Below, in pieces: positions 7,019-15,420 of a DNA stretch of 64,000 bases. How positions within the stretch are numbered: the first letter of the stretch is position 1; the number at the start of each line of letters is the position of its first letter. Position numbers and translations under genes: made by a program. Source of the stretch: Paraflavisolibacter caeni (lineage in GTDB: Bacteria > Bacteroidota > Bacteroidia > Chitinophagales > Chitinophagaceae); the NCBI RefSeq assembly GCF_025628885.1, contig NZ_JAOTIF010000001.1:940587-1004586 (forward strand), in the 5' to 3' direction. The notes beneath the pieces are model-generated. The model did not search any database. It had not been told where the DNA came from and worked only from the letters and a program-made list of their open reading frames with translations.

Positions 7019-9340
7019 TTGCAGATTAAATCAGCCGTTTTGGAAGCACCTGTTTTTTTGATTACTCCGCCTTTCACGCAACTTAATACACCTTATCCTG
7101 CTACCGCTTACCTTAAGGGGTTTCTAAACACGAAACATATTCCAGCATACCAGGCTGACCTTGGGATTGAAGTTACACTGGCACTTTTCTGTAAAAGTGG
7201 CCTGGAGCGGCTCTTTGCTCATATTGAAAGTAAACGAGAGGCTGTGGGTCGCCAACCAGGAGAAAGTTTTCTAAAGGTAGAAGGAAAAGAACAGTTGAAT
7301 AACAGGAAAGGGGGAGCGCAAGTGTTGGAAAACGGATTGCAGTCACTTTCTACTAATGTGGAAAGGATCATTGCGTTGAAGGATGATTATATCAATACTA
7401 TTGATGATGTGGTACTTTTTCTGCAGGGTAAGCGCCCAACACTTGCCCACCTGATCTGCAAAAGGGAATTTTTACCTGAAGCAGAGCGTTTTGCCCAGCT
7501 TGAGGATCTGCAATGGGCATTTGGGAGTATGGGTACGCAGGATATGGCCAAACATCTCGCTACTATGTACCTTGAAGATCTGAGTGATCTGATCAAGGAA
7601 ACTGTGGATGAGCATTTCGGTTTCAGCCGTTATGCAGAACGCCTGGGCCGGTCTGCCAACTCGTTTGATGAATTATATGCTGCCCTGCAACAGGATTATA
7701 CTTATGTCGATTATCTACTGATTGACCTTCTGCAACAAAAGATGGAGGCAATTCAGCCGAAACTGGTTGCATTTTCGGTGCCTTTCCCCGGCAATTTATA
7801 TACTTCATTCCGTTGTGGGCAGTGGATACGGAAGCATTACCCTGGTGTTAAAGTTGTGATGGGAGGAGGATTTGCCAATACGGAATTACGTTCGCTCAGC
7901 GATCCCCGCGTGTTTGAATTTTACGATTATGTCACACTCGATGATGGGGAAGCGCCTTTGGAGCAACTTATTGCATATATAGATGGGAAAAAATCTTTTC
8001 AGGAGCTAAAACGGACATTCACACTTGTTGATGGAGTAGTTACTTATATCAATAATACAGCTTGTACTGACTACAAGCAGGGGCAGGTAGGTACGCCGGA
8101 TTACAGCGATTTTTACCTGGATCAGTATATATCTGCTATTGAAGTCATCAACCCCATGCATAGCCTATGGAGCGACGGGAGGTGGAACAAATTGACAATG
8201 GCTCATGGTTGTTATTGGGGTAAATGTACTTTCTGCGATATTTCGCTGGACTATATCAAAAATTACGAGCCTATAACAGCATCCCTGTTGGTTGACCGCA
8301 TGGAAGAAATCATTGCGCAAACCGGACAGAATGGTTTTCATTTTGTGGATGAAGCAGCACCGCCGGCCCTGATGAGAGCACTGGCCATTGAGATCATCCG
8401 CCGCAAACTGGTTGTTACCTGGTGGGCCAATGTGCGATTTGAAAAAAGCTTTACCCGGGATCTCTGCCTGTTGTTAAAGGCTTCGGGTTGTATTGCTGTG
8501 AGTGGCGGGCTTGAAGTGGCGTCAGACCGTCTGCTCAAGTTGATCAATAAAGGTATTACCGTGGCACAAGTGGCGCGGGTATGTAAACATTTTACTGAGG
8601 CCGGCATTATGGTACATGCCTACCTGATGTATGGCTTTCCTACACAAACCGAGCAGGAAACCATTGACTCACTCGAGATGGTTCGACAGCTTTTTGAAAC
8701 GGGTGTTCTTCAATCTGCATATTGGCACCTGTTTACCATGACAGCACATAGCCCTATAGGATTGGAACCTGAGAAATTTTCGGTTCAAAAGCGGGTAGAA
8801 GTTATTGGTACTTTCGCTAACAATGACATAGAGCATATTGATCCATCAGGGGCTGAACATGAAAAGTTTGGTTATGGGTTGAATAAAGCCTTGTTGAATT
8901 ATATGCATGCCAACTGTTTTGATTATTCCTTGCAGAAATGGTTTGACTTCAAGGTGCCTAAAACGAGTGTTGCCGCTGACTATATCAGGAAAGCGATTGA
9001 AGATCCGGAATACTCTTCGTTTAATGTAAACAGTAAGGTGATATGGCTGGGTAAGCAGCCGAAGACTGAAACTTTTGTAAAGTCAAAAAAAGGTAGCCAG
9101 TGGGAGGTGATGTCTCTTACCTTTCAAACTAAAAAAAATACACTTGCTATTCATGTAGAACCTGAAAAAGGAGTATGGTTAGAAAATATGTTGATTCAAC
9201 TTAGTGTTTATAATCCTGCAACATTTACTGTTCAGATGATCAAAGCTGACTATGAAAAAGCAGGTTTGGAAGATTTTGAATTGTTCTGGGACAATAAACC
9301 TGTGAATACTCTATACAAAGCGGGACTTTTGCGGTTTTAA
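7019..9340 (+). CDS. B12-binding-domain radical SAM protein
   Basis: A 773-residue cytoplasmic enzyme. The N-terminal half (APVFLITPPFTQLNTPYP near the start, and VKVVMGGGFANTEL at about residue 280) looks like the Rossmann cobalamin-binding domain that precedes many radical SAM domains, though no DxHxxG cobalamin motif is seen. The radical SAM core begins near residue 395. Its iron-sulphur cysteines are Cys398, Cys403 and Cys406, a CX4CX2C spacing instead of the usual CX3CX2C. SGGLEVASDRLLKLINKGIT and YLMYGFPTQTEQET are typical later core motifs. The only possible start is TTG at 7019, since a stop at 7004 closes the frame and no ATG is near. The reaction is unknown. The operon contains MFS, this gene and a Crp regulator. 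Confidence 0.8.
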   Translation: MQIKSAVLEAPVFLITPPFTQLNTPYPATAYLKGFLNTKHIPAYQADLGIEVTLALFCKSGLERLFAHIESKREAVGRQPGESFLKVEGKEQLNNRKGGAQVLENGLQSLSTNVERIIALKDDYINTIDDVVLFLQGKRPTLAHLICKREFLPEAERFAQLEDLQWAFGSMGTQDMAKHLATMYLEDLSDLIKETVDEHFGFSRYAERLGRSANSFDELYAALQQDYTYVDYLLIDLLQQKMEAIQPKLVAFSVPFPGNLYTSFRCGQWIRKHYPGVKVVMGGGFANTELRSLSDPRVFEFYDYVTLDDGEAPLEQLIAYIDGKKSFQELKRTFTLVDGVVTYINNTACTDYKQGQVGTPDYSDFYLDQYISAIEVINPMHSLWSDGRWNKLTMAHGCYWGKCTFCDISLDYIKNYEPITASLLVDRMEEIIAQTGQNGFHFVDEAAPPALMRALAIEIIRRKLVVTWWANVRFEKSFTRDLCLLLKASGCIAVSGGLEVASDRLLKLINKGITVAQVARVCKHFTEAGIMVHAYLMYGFPTQTEQETIDSLEMVRQLFETGVLQSAYWHLFTMTAHSPIGLEPEKFSVQKRVEVIGTFANNDIEHIDPSGAEHEKFGYGLNKALLNYMHANCFDYSLQKWFDFKVPKTSVAADYIRKAIEDPEYSSFNVNSKVIWLGKQPKTETFVKSKKGSQWEVMSLTFQTKKNTLAIHVEPEKGVWLENMLIQLSVYNPATFTVQMIKADYEKAGLEDFELFWDNKPVNTLYKAGLLRF

Positions 9341-9351
9341 TTATAAAAGAC

Positions 9352-9927
9352 ATGGCAGAACAATTCAAAAAGCACCTTGCAAAGTTTGTCAAAATCAATG
9401 AAGTGGATTTTCCAGAGATTCTCAATTTCTTTCAGCTCATTCATGTAAAGAAAAAGGAGAATTTGGTTACGGAAGGAAATATTTGCAGGTGTCAATATTT
9501 TGTACTTGAAGGTTGTTTGAGGATGTTCTTTATCAAAGAGAATGGGATAGAACAGACTACCCAGTTTGCGATCGAAAACTGGTGGATGACTGATCTCTTT
9601 GCATTTGAAAATCAAGGCCCTGCAACTTTTAACATACAGGCAGTAGAAAAGTCTGTTGTCTTAGCTATTGATTATCTATCATATGAAAAACTGCTCCAGC
9701 AATTCCCTCAAATGGAGCGATACTTCAGGTTTGTTTACCAGCGGGCATTTGCTTCTTCACAAATCCGGATGAAATACCATTATGATTTTTCAAAAGAGGA
9801 AATGTACCTACACTTCAGGGATAATTTTCCGGAGTTCCTCCAAAGAGTGCCCCAATACCTATTAGCATCATACCTGGGTTTTACACCAGAATATCTCAGT
9901 GAAATCAGGAATAAAACACGTTCTTAA
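9352..9927 (+). CDS. Crp/Fnr-family transcriptional regulator
   Basis: A 191-residue paralog of the regulator at 5089. The beta-roll contains YFVLEGCLRMFF and QFAIENWWMTD, and the C-terminus ends in VPQYLLASYLGFTPEYLSEIRNK, the DNA-reading helix. It starts 11 bp after the radical SAM stop, so it is probably the last gene of that operon and may give feedback control. The AhpD-like gene that follows after 62 bp has its own inverted-repeat element, a candidate binding site. The effector is unknown. Confidence 0.85.
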   Translation: MAEQFKKHLAKFVKINEVDFPEILNFFQLIHVKKKENLVTEGNICRCQYFVLEGCLRMFFIKENGIEQTTQFAIENWWMTDLFAFENQGPATFNIQAVEKSVVLAIDYLSYEKLLQQFPQMERYFRFVYQRAFASSQIRMKYHYDFSKEEMYLHFRDNFPEFLQRVPQYLLASYLGFTPEYLSEIRNKTRS

Positions 9928-9955
9928 ACCAGTTTAATTTTTGGGGATTTTGTCT

Positions 9956-9988
9956 TGTATAGCTTGCAGTCAATTAAAAAGCTATACA
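9956..9988 (+). promoter_or_regulatory. 10-bp inverted repeat directly before the AhpD-like gene (candidate operator)
   Basis: TGTATAGCTT (9956-9965) and AAGCTATACA (9979-9988) are perfect inverted repeats 13 bp apart, ending 1 bp before the ATG. Placement over the likely transcription start fits either a Crp-family operator or a 5'-UTR hairpin. Confidence 0.5.
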
Positions 9989-9989
9989 C

Positions 9990-10430
9990 ATGGAACAAAG
10001 ATTAAACATTCAAGAAGTTGAGCCTGCAGCGTATAGAGCAATGTTCGGTTTAGAGAAGTATCTTCAAGACACCCAACTTACCAAAACGCACAAGGAGCTT
10101 ATTAAAATCAGAGCATCCCAGATCAATGGTTGTGCATTCTGTATCAATATACATACAAGAGATGCACTAAAAAATGGTGAAACTGCTCAAAGAATATTTT
10201 TGCTCAACGCCTGGAGGGAAACGGATTTGTTTACTGAGGAAGAACGTGTTATCCTGGCACTTACAGAAGAAATTACTTTGATTCATCAGACTGGATTGTC
10301 GGGAAGGATCTACGAAAAAGCAGAAAAGATTTTTGATAAAAACTATTTATCACAAATTATCATGGCTATTGTAACTATTAATGCCTGGAATAGGATCGCT
10401 GTCAGCACACAAATGGAACTTGAAAATTAA
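9990..10430 (+). CDS. AhpD-like protein (carboxymuconolactone decarboxylase family)
   Basis: A 146-residue all-helical protein of the CMD/AhpD fold. Residues around 48-60 hold the redox motif CAFCINIHT (CxxC with the downstream His), as in peroxidase-associated AhpD proteins. RIFLLNAWRETDLFTEEERVILAL follows as in that family. Its role is probably as a thiol-dependent peroxidase or disulphide reductase in the cytoplasm. In Bacteroidota such genes often sit next to Crp-family regulators, as here (62 bp after one). An inverted repeat lies over its promoter and a strong hairpin follows. The physiological substrate is unknown. Confidence 0.85.
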   Translation: MEQRLNIQEVEPAAYRAMFGLEKYLQDTQLTKTHKELIKIRASQINGCAFCINIHTRDALKNGETAQRIFLLNAWRETDLFTEEERVILALTEEITLIHQTGLSGRIYEKAEKIFDKNYLSQIIMAIVTINAWNRIAVSTQMELEN

Positions 10431-10438
10431 GTAAATAT

Positions 10439-10481
10439 ATATGTTACAGCTGCCATGTTTACATTGGCAGCTGTAACATAT
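10439..10481. terminator. Bidirectional hairpin terminator
   Basis: A perfect 17-bp stem, 10439-10455 with 10465-10481 (TTACAGCTGCCA core), around a 9-nt loop. It lies between the AhpD-like gene and the convergent beta-helix gene. The T tract is weak, so termination efficiency is uncertain. Confidence 0.65.
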
Positions 10482-10498
10482 TATTACGCTTTAAATGA

Positions 10499-12655
10499 TT
10501 AGTCGCTGTGTTGATACCTCTTATTATTCTTTGGTGGTGGCGCGGCTTTTGAGTCCAGAAAAACTGCACCGCTGTAAGGAGTCATCTTGTACTGCTTTCC
10601 TGGAGCATAAACTGAACCTTTAAAGTCAATAAGAGAGCGATCAAGTGTTATGATAGAATCCTGCGTCGAAAAGTTATAGTGAAACTGAAAAGCCTTATCA
10701 TCATTAACTCCAGGAGCAGCGAGCCTTAGGGCGTTGGCGGTATGGACATCATGACCAAACGCTTTTTCCCACTGCGCATTTGTATAATATCTTTTTTGCT
10801 CACTGCCTGCAACATAGGTGCCCCAAATGGCATATATCGCTGCGGAATCCTGATTGAATGGTCTTGCATAGATGTTCGAGTCGATGCCGTTATTAAGGTT
10901 GGTTCCTGCAGTGGCTCCACTTGCTTCATCTATCAGCCCGAGGTAAGCGGAATCTGCAGGTCGCACAAAGATTTTCATTACCCATTCGTTTCTTGCCCTG
11001 GCAATGACCGTATTGTGCTTAAACTGCAACTGGCTGATCATATTTTGATCTCCATCCAAATCGTTGCATATCCAAACCACCTGCCGTTGCCCGATTGAAG
11101 ATCCATAAAACAAGTTGTCATGTACATTGATGTTTTTGCTGTTGTGCAGGTAAAAGGCTCCATCTTTACAGTTACCTACGATATTATAGGCGACTTCCAC
11201 ATTATTACTTGAATTGTCCAGATATATGCCATAAGAGCGGAAGTCTTTACGGTTGGTACCCTCCGCATTTCCCAGCCCGTTCACAATTACGTTGTGCAAG
11301 ACTTTACGGTTAGAGGCGGAGCCTCCATTACCGCTATAAGTACCGCCACCATCATCAATAACCAAAGTAAAGTTGGTTATATAGTTGGAGTCAATCATCA
11401 CATCGGATGCGGTCCATCGTGTACCTACATAGCCAATAGAGTCAATGTAATTCCGTCTCAATGTATAATTACTCCTGGCACACCAAACACCAATAAGGGC
11501 CTGGGTACCAACCCCGCCCATGGTAGTCAATAAGCCGTTCCGTTTGATTGTGTTGCCATACACTGTAACACCTCTTGTATTTCTTGCATAAACGGAAACG
11601 TCATGACAGTCGGCTATAAAGTTTCGTAGTACCAGCCAGTTGTAATCAGCATCAGTATTGACTCCACAATGTAAACCGTTCAAACCGCAATATTGCACAT
11701 CACAATTTTGCACTACTGTATTACTACTGCCATTTTTCGACCCCTGAAACGATATGCCATATTCGTTAGCGCCTTCAAAGCGAATATCATCTACTACAAT
11801 ATAACTTCTGTCAGTGGCAGTAAAGGTTTTTGCAATGGAAGATACTTTAATCGTGTAGTTTGCCGGCGTTGTTCCTGCTTTAAGGCAGATCCGCAGCTTT
11901 TTGGTTGATTTATCGTAATACCACTCCCCATGTACATCTAATGTTCTTGGGTCATTGCAAATGATATAGCCCCAATTATTTGGGAGGCCGGATTTTTTTT
12001 TGATCTTTTCCGGGTCAAAGGAAAGCCTTGAGCCACCGCCGGAGGCAATGTGCTGTGTAATAATGGCTGTATCAATCATGTAAGAAGCGTACTTAATGAC
12101 GATGCGAGCCCCAGTCCAGTTGGTCGTTGTTGGCAATTCATTGTCTATGATGGCACTATCACCATCGTGGTTCTCATATTTCAAGTAGCCTCCCCAACTG
12201 CTTGTATGATTGGGATACCTACCCATTTCCATATCCCTGCCATCTACAGTCACAATTCTTAGCTCTGTAGAAAGGCCATTGTTGACCGGGTTGGTGGTTT
12301 CCCAAATATTTGGTACAGTTGAAATCTGAGTCCAGTTGCCGCTTGTTGTTTTAGATAAAGTTGTAAAACCGGTTATTATGGGCTTTGCTCCATTACCATA
12401 AGCACTAAAGACAATATTGTTGCCACTGGTACCAGACCCGCCGCAAGTAATAGAGCCGTAGAATGTGTCGCCTCGCTTAAAAAATACCCTGTCGCCAGGG
12501 TTCAAGTTGAGTGTGTTCAGCTTTTCAATGCTGGCGTAGGGGGCGGCTTGGGATCCATTGCCGGTGGCATCACTACCACGGTTTGAAAAGTAATAGTCAG
12601 TAGCATTGGCCTGAAGTGACACTATGATGAGTAATATTATGGTCAATTTATTCAT
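10499..12655 (-). CDS. Secreted right-handed parallel beta-helix protein
   Basis: A 718-residue protein with a clear signal peptide (MNKLTIILLIIVSLQANA, cleavage before TDYYF). The following 'YYFSNRGSDATGNGSQAAPYAS' type opening (positions about 20-42) is the usual start of Bacteroidota polysaccharide-lyase-like beta-helix proteins. NPGDRVFFKRGDTF and short Asn-rich turns such as YGNTIKRNG, VMIDSNYITN, NVEVAYNIVGNC and NINVHDNLFYG (roughly residues 280-520) are beta-helix coils. No sorting domain or lipobox is seen, so periplasmic or plain secretion is likely. It probably binds or cleaves a polysaccharide, but no catalytic residues can be assigned. Transcribed alone. Confidence 0.75.
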   Translation of the reverse strand: MNKLTIILLIIVSLQANATDYYFSNRGSDATGNGSQAAPYASIEKLNTLNLNPGDRVFFKRGDTFYGSITCGGSGTSGNNIVFSAYGNGAKPIITGFTTLSKTTSGNWTQISTVPNIWETTNPVNNGLSTELRIVTVDGRDMEMGRYPNHTSSWGGYLKYENHDGDSAIIDNELPTTTNWTGARIVIKYASYMIDTAIITQHIASGGGSRLSFDPEKIKKKSGLPNNWGYIICNDPRTLDVHGEWYYDKSTKKLRICLKAGTTPANYTIKVSSIAKTFTATDRSYIVVDDIRFEGANEYGISFQGSKNGSSNTVVQNCDVQYCGLNGLHCGVNTDADYNWLVLRNFIADCHDVSVYARNTRGVTVYGNTIKRNGLLTTMGGVGTQALIGVWCARSNYTLRRNYIDSIGYVGTRWTASDVMIDSNYITNFTLVIDDGGGTYSGNGGSASNRKVLHNVIVNGLGNAEGTNRKDFRSYGIYLDNSSNNVEVAYNIVGNCKDGAFYLHNSKNINVHDNLFYGSSIGQRQVVWICNDLDGDQNMISQLQFKHNTVIARARNEWVMKIFVRPADSAYLGLIDEASGATAGTNLNNGIDSNIYARPFNQDSAAIYAIWGTYVAGSEQKRYYTNAQWEKAFGHDVHTANALRLAAPGVNDDKAFQFHYNFSTQDSIITLDRSLIDFKGSVYAPGKQYKMTPYSGAVFLDSKAAPPPKNNKRYQHSD

Positions 12656-13241
12656 GATGAATATTGTCTATGTCTGCATTCCTGCTGTTTACGTTACTGA
12701 GTTTGTAACGATATTTATGCCATATATATTTCTCAGTCGATAGAACTATCTATATTTTTCTTGTACCAAGGATTGGGAGCGGCCTATCGATTAACTAACC
12801 GTCTGGTGATGGTATCAGCATTATTGCGGGGAGTAGGGCTTCGGGGACTTATTAAGTTGTAGACATCGTTTTCGATGCGACTAAAACTTTTGCTGGTTTC
12901 GTCTTTTTATTTTTACCTCCCCACCAGATATAGAAACCTGTAACAGGCAGAGAAGCCGCAATCAGGCTGGTAAAGAACATTAATTATCAGAAAAAAGTTA
13001 AGTTCTTAAAGAAAAAAGTGATTAGTTGAAAACTATTCAAATTTATCAGGCCAGGGGATGTGGCTTTTTGAGTTTAATTGTTTAAATTACAGATTAATAA
13101 ATCTTCAAGTGCGTTCTGACCTGCCCCTTCCGGAAACGCCCACACCATAATATCCTGTTTTCCTGTTTGGAATTTTGATACCCAATGATATCATTAGAAT
13201 TCGGAAGTGAATATTTATTAAATACATAAACATTAAAAAAA
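12656..13241. other. Spacer with gene remnants
   Basis: 586 bp without an intact gene. On the minus strand it holds the tail of a PepSY-type membrane protein (12852-12980) and a second short coding-like fragment (13074-13190), suggesting a decayed gene region. Confidence 0.55.
12852..12980 (-). pseudogene. C-terminal remnant of a PepSY-associated transmembrane protein
   Basis: A 42-codon frame. Its first residues, MFFTSLIAASLPVTGFYIWW, followed by GGKNKKTKPAK, match the last transmembrane helix and basic tail of PepSY-domain membrane proteins, whose C-termini typically read as ASxPxTGfxIWW followed by lysines. Two stop codons lie directly upstream in frame, and none of the rest of the roughly 400-residue protein is present. 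This looks like a deletion remnant. PepSY membrane proteins often accompany siderophore receptors in Bacteroidota. Confidence 0.6.
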
Positions 13242-13601
13242 ATGGAAAAAGGTCAAATTCCGGAAGATCACATCATTTACATTACAGGAATTAAAGTAGT
13301 TGGAGGAAAAAAGCAATTGGAGATGACAAAAGATGGGGATGTAGATGATGCCCATAAGAATGATACTGTAACCTGGATTATCGAGCCAGAGTCGGGAGTA
13401 AAAGAAATTCAATACAGTAAGAAAACAGGGGATGATGTATTTAAGGATAAGCCTGCCAAGATCCAGGGTTCTGAAAATTGGAAGGGAAAGATAAAAGATA
13501 GATTGGATAAGCAAAAGGAAGAGGAAGATTACACTTTATACTTTATAACCACTAATGGTGATAAAGGTGATCATGACCCAAAGATTTCGGTCAACAATTA
13601 A
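13242..13601 (+). CDS. Small beta-rich hypothetical protein paired with adenylate cyclase
   Basis: A 119-residue protein with no signal peptide or membrane segment, and I do not recognise a named family. It alternates predicted beta-strands (IIYITGIKVVGG, DTVTWIIEP, YTLYFITTN) with charged loops and ends in DPKISVNN. The 'DxVxWxI...DPxIxV' pattern suggests a small Ig-like beta-sandwich. It is Lys/Asp-rich and soluble. Its stop is 9 bp before the cyclase start, so the two are co-transcribed and probably work together, for example as a ligand or regulator of the cyclase; that is inference. Confidence 0.6.
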   Translation: MEKGQIPEDHIIYITGIKVVGGKKQLEMTKDGDVDDAHKNDTVTWIIEPESGVKEIQYSKKTGDDVFKDKPAKIQGSENWKGKIKDRLDKQKEEEDYTLYFITTNGDKGDHDPKISVNN

Positions 13602-13610
13602 AACTGAATT

Positions 13611-15395
13611 ATGAGGTTTCAAGGAAGAGCATATTGCATATTCCTGGTCCTCCTTTGTTTTATAACCCATTTCGTTTCTGCCCAGGACCAAAAGGTGGCG
13701 GATAGCCTGGCCAAGATATATCGTGAAGGAGTACAAGATGATACAGATAAACTGGAGTTGCTCAGAAATTTGTCTTTCAATGAGGTGAAAGACCTTAATC
13801 TTGCTTTACGATATGCAGAAGAACTAATCAGCCTGGCCAAGAGACAAGGTAATTACATATACCTATACAGGGGGTATTTACAAAAGGGAAATAAAAAAAG
13901 ATTGCTAGGCGATCTTGATGAAGCATTGGATGCTTATTTCAAGAGTGCGGAAGCAGCCAGCAAGGCAAACTTTCTCTCCGGGGAAGGAACCGCTTATGGA
14001 GCCATAGCTGATATTTATTCAATTTCCAATAATCAACGCAATGCAAGTCTTTATTATAATAAGGCCATTTCAACCCTGCGCCGATCGAAGGACTCTGTTG
14101 CATTAGCATCTGCTATTTCGAATGCTGGTGATGAATTGCTTAATACTAAGCATTATGATTCTGCTCTTTTGTATTTTAAGGAATCAAAAAGAATTTTTGA
14201 AAAGCTCAATTACCCTATAGGGTATGCCTACAGCCTAGGGAACATCGGAATGGTGTACGCTAATCTTGGCGTCAACCCTTTAGCTGAAAAATACATCAAT
14301 GAGGCCATCGGGATTTTGGAAAATGCAGGAGATTATTATCCTATCTGTGAATATCTCCTCTCTATGGCTGATATCTATCGTGATAAAGGGGAGGATCACA
14401 TCGCGCTGAACTATGCTCACAGGAGCCTGGAACTAGCCCGGCAGTACCGGCTGAAAGAACAGATCAGCGATGCTGATCTGAAGCTGTCTGAACTCTATGA
14501 ACAAACCGGTAATCCAGCCGAATCCTTTAAATATTACAAGGATCATATTGTATACAGGGACAGCGTGAATGACATCAAATCTGTGCAGAAAATGGCTGAC
14601 CTGCGTACAGATTATGAACTAGCCCAAAAGCAGGTAGAAGTGGATTTGTTGAACAAGAAGAAACAAAACCAGCAGATCATTGTGATTTCCCTTTTCATTA
14701 TTCTTGGTTTGACGACAGTAATACTGGCCACATTATTCTGGTATTATAAAGCGATTTCAAGAGAGAAAGAAAAATCAGAGCTTTTGTTGTTGAATATTTT
14801 ACCTGCTGAGACTGCAAAGGAGTTAGAGCAAAACGGGAAAGTAGAGGCAGTAAAGATTGACCAGGTTTCTGTGTTATTTTCTGATTTTATCGAGTTTTCA
14901 AAGTTAGCGGCACAAGTTGAACCAGAACAATTAGTGAAGAGCCTGGATTATTACTTTAAAGGATTTGATGAGATCGCAACCAGATATGGTCTTGAGAAAA
15001 TAAAAACTATTGGTGATTCGTACATGTGTGCCTCCGGGCTTCATACCTCTGATCAAAAGAATGTAAAGCATGTAATCTATGCAGCAAAGGAAATGATCGA
15101 ACTGGTGGACAACGAGCTGAACGCACCGGATGACATTATACATTTTAAAGTTAGAATCGGGATACACACAGGACCCGTTGTGGCGGGTATAGTGGGCACC
15201 AAGAAATGGCAGTATGATATTTGGGGCGATACCGTAAACATTGCCTCACGGATGGAATCTATGTCGAATCCGGGACGTGTGAATCTTTCGGAAACCACCT
15301 ACCAGCAAATTAATGATGAGTTTTCTTGTGAATACAGGGGTGAGATTGAAGTAAAGAACCATGGGGCGTTAAAGATGTACTTTCTTGTCCAGTAA
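13611..15395 (+). CDS. Membrane adenylate cyclase (class III) with TPR sensor domain
   Basis: A 594-residue protein: signal peptide (residues 1-24, ending VSAQ), tetratricopeptide repeats at about 70-330, a short coiled coil, one transmembrane helix at about 362-387 (IIVISLFIILGLTTVILATL), and a cytoplasmic class III cyclase domain from about 415. The metal aspartates are Asp425 (LFSDF) and Asp469 (TIGDSY). Lys465 and Asp536 (QYDIWGD) are the adenine-selecting pair, and Asn543 and Arg547 are the transition-state residues. All key residues are present, so cAMP production is likely. The TPR region sits on the periplasmic side and presumably senses a protein or cell-surface signal. Operon with the small gene upstream; the Crp-family regulators nearby are possible but unproven targets. 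Confidence 0.9.
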   Translation: MRFQGRAYCIFLVLLCFITHFVSAQDQKVADSLAKIYREGVQDDTDKLELLRNLSFNEVKDLNLALRYAEELISLAKRQGNYIYLYRGYLQKGNKKRLLGDLDEALDAYFKSAEAASKANFLSGEGTAYGAIADIYSISNNQRNASLYYNKAISTLRRSKDSVALASAISNAGDELLNTKHYDSALLYFKESKRIFEKLNYPIGYAYSLGNIGMVYANLGVNPLAEKYINEAIGILENAGDYYPICEYLLSMADIYRDKGEDHIALNYAHRSLELARQYRLKEQISDADLKLSELYEQTGNPAESFKYYKDHIVYRDSVNDIKSVQKMADLRTDYELAQKQVEVDLLNKKKQNQQIIVISLFIILGLTTVILATLFWYYKAISREKEKSELLLLNILPAETAKELEQNGKVEAVKIDQVSVLFSDFIEFSKLAAQVEPEQLVKSLDYYFKGFDEIATRYGLEKIKTIGDSYMCASGLHTSDQKNVKHVIYAAKEMIELVDNELNAPDDIIHFKVRIGIHTGPVVAGIVGTKKWQYDIWGDTVNIASRMESMSNPGRVNLSETTYQQINDEFSCEYRGEIEVKNHGALKMYFLVQ

Positions 15396-15420
15396 AAGTG
15401 ATTGTTCTTTGTAATTATCG

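Noticed and set aside
10742..11098. Plus-strand open frame inside the beta-helix gene
   Set aside because: It is antisense to a well-supported gene and has no family features. The same applies to other antisense frames, such as 527-739, 1576-1881, 20024-20530 and 31700-32191.
13611..15395. Guanylate cyclase
   Set aside because: Lys465 and Asp536 are the adenine-selecting residues, so ATP is the likely substrate.
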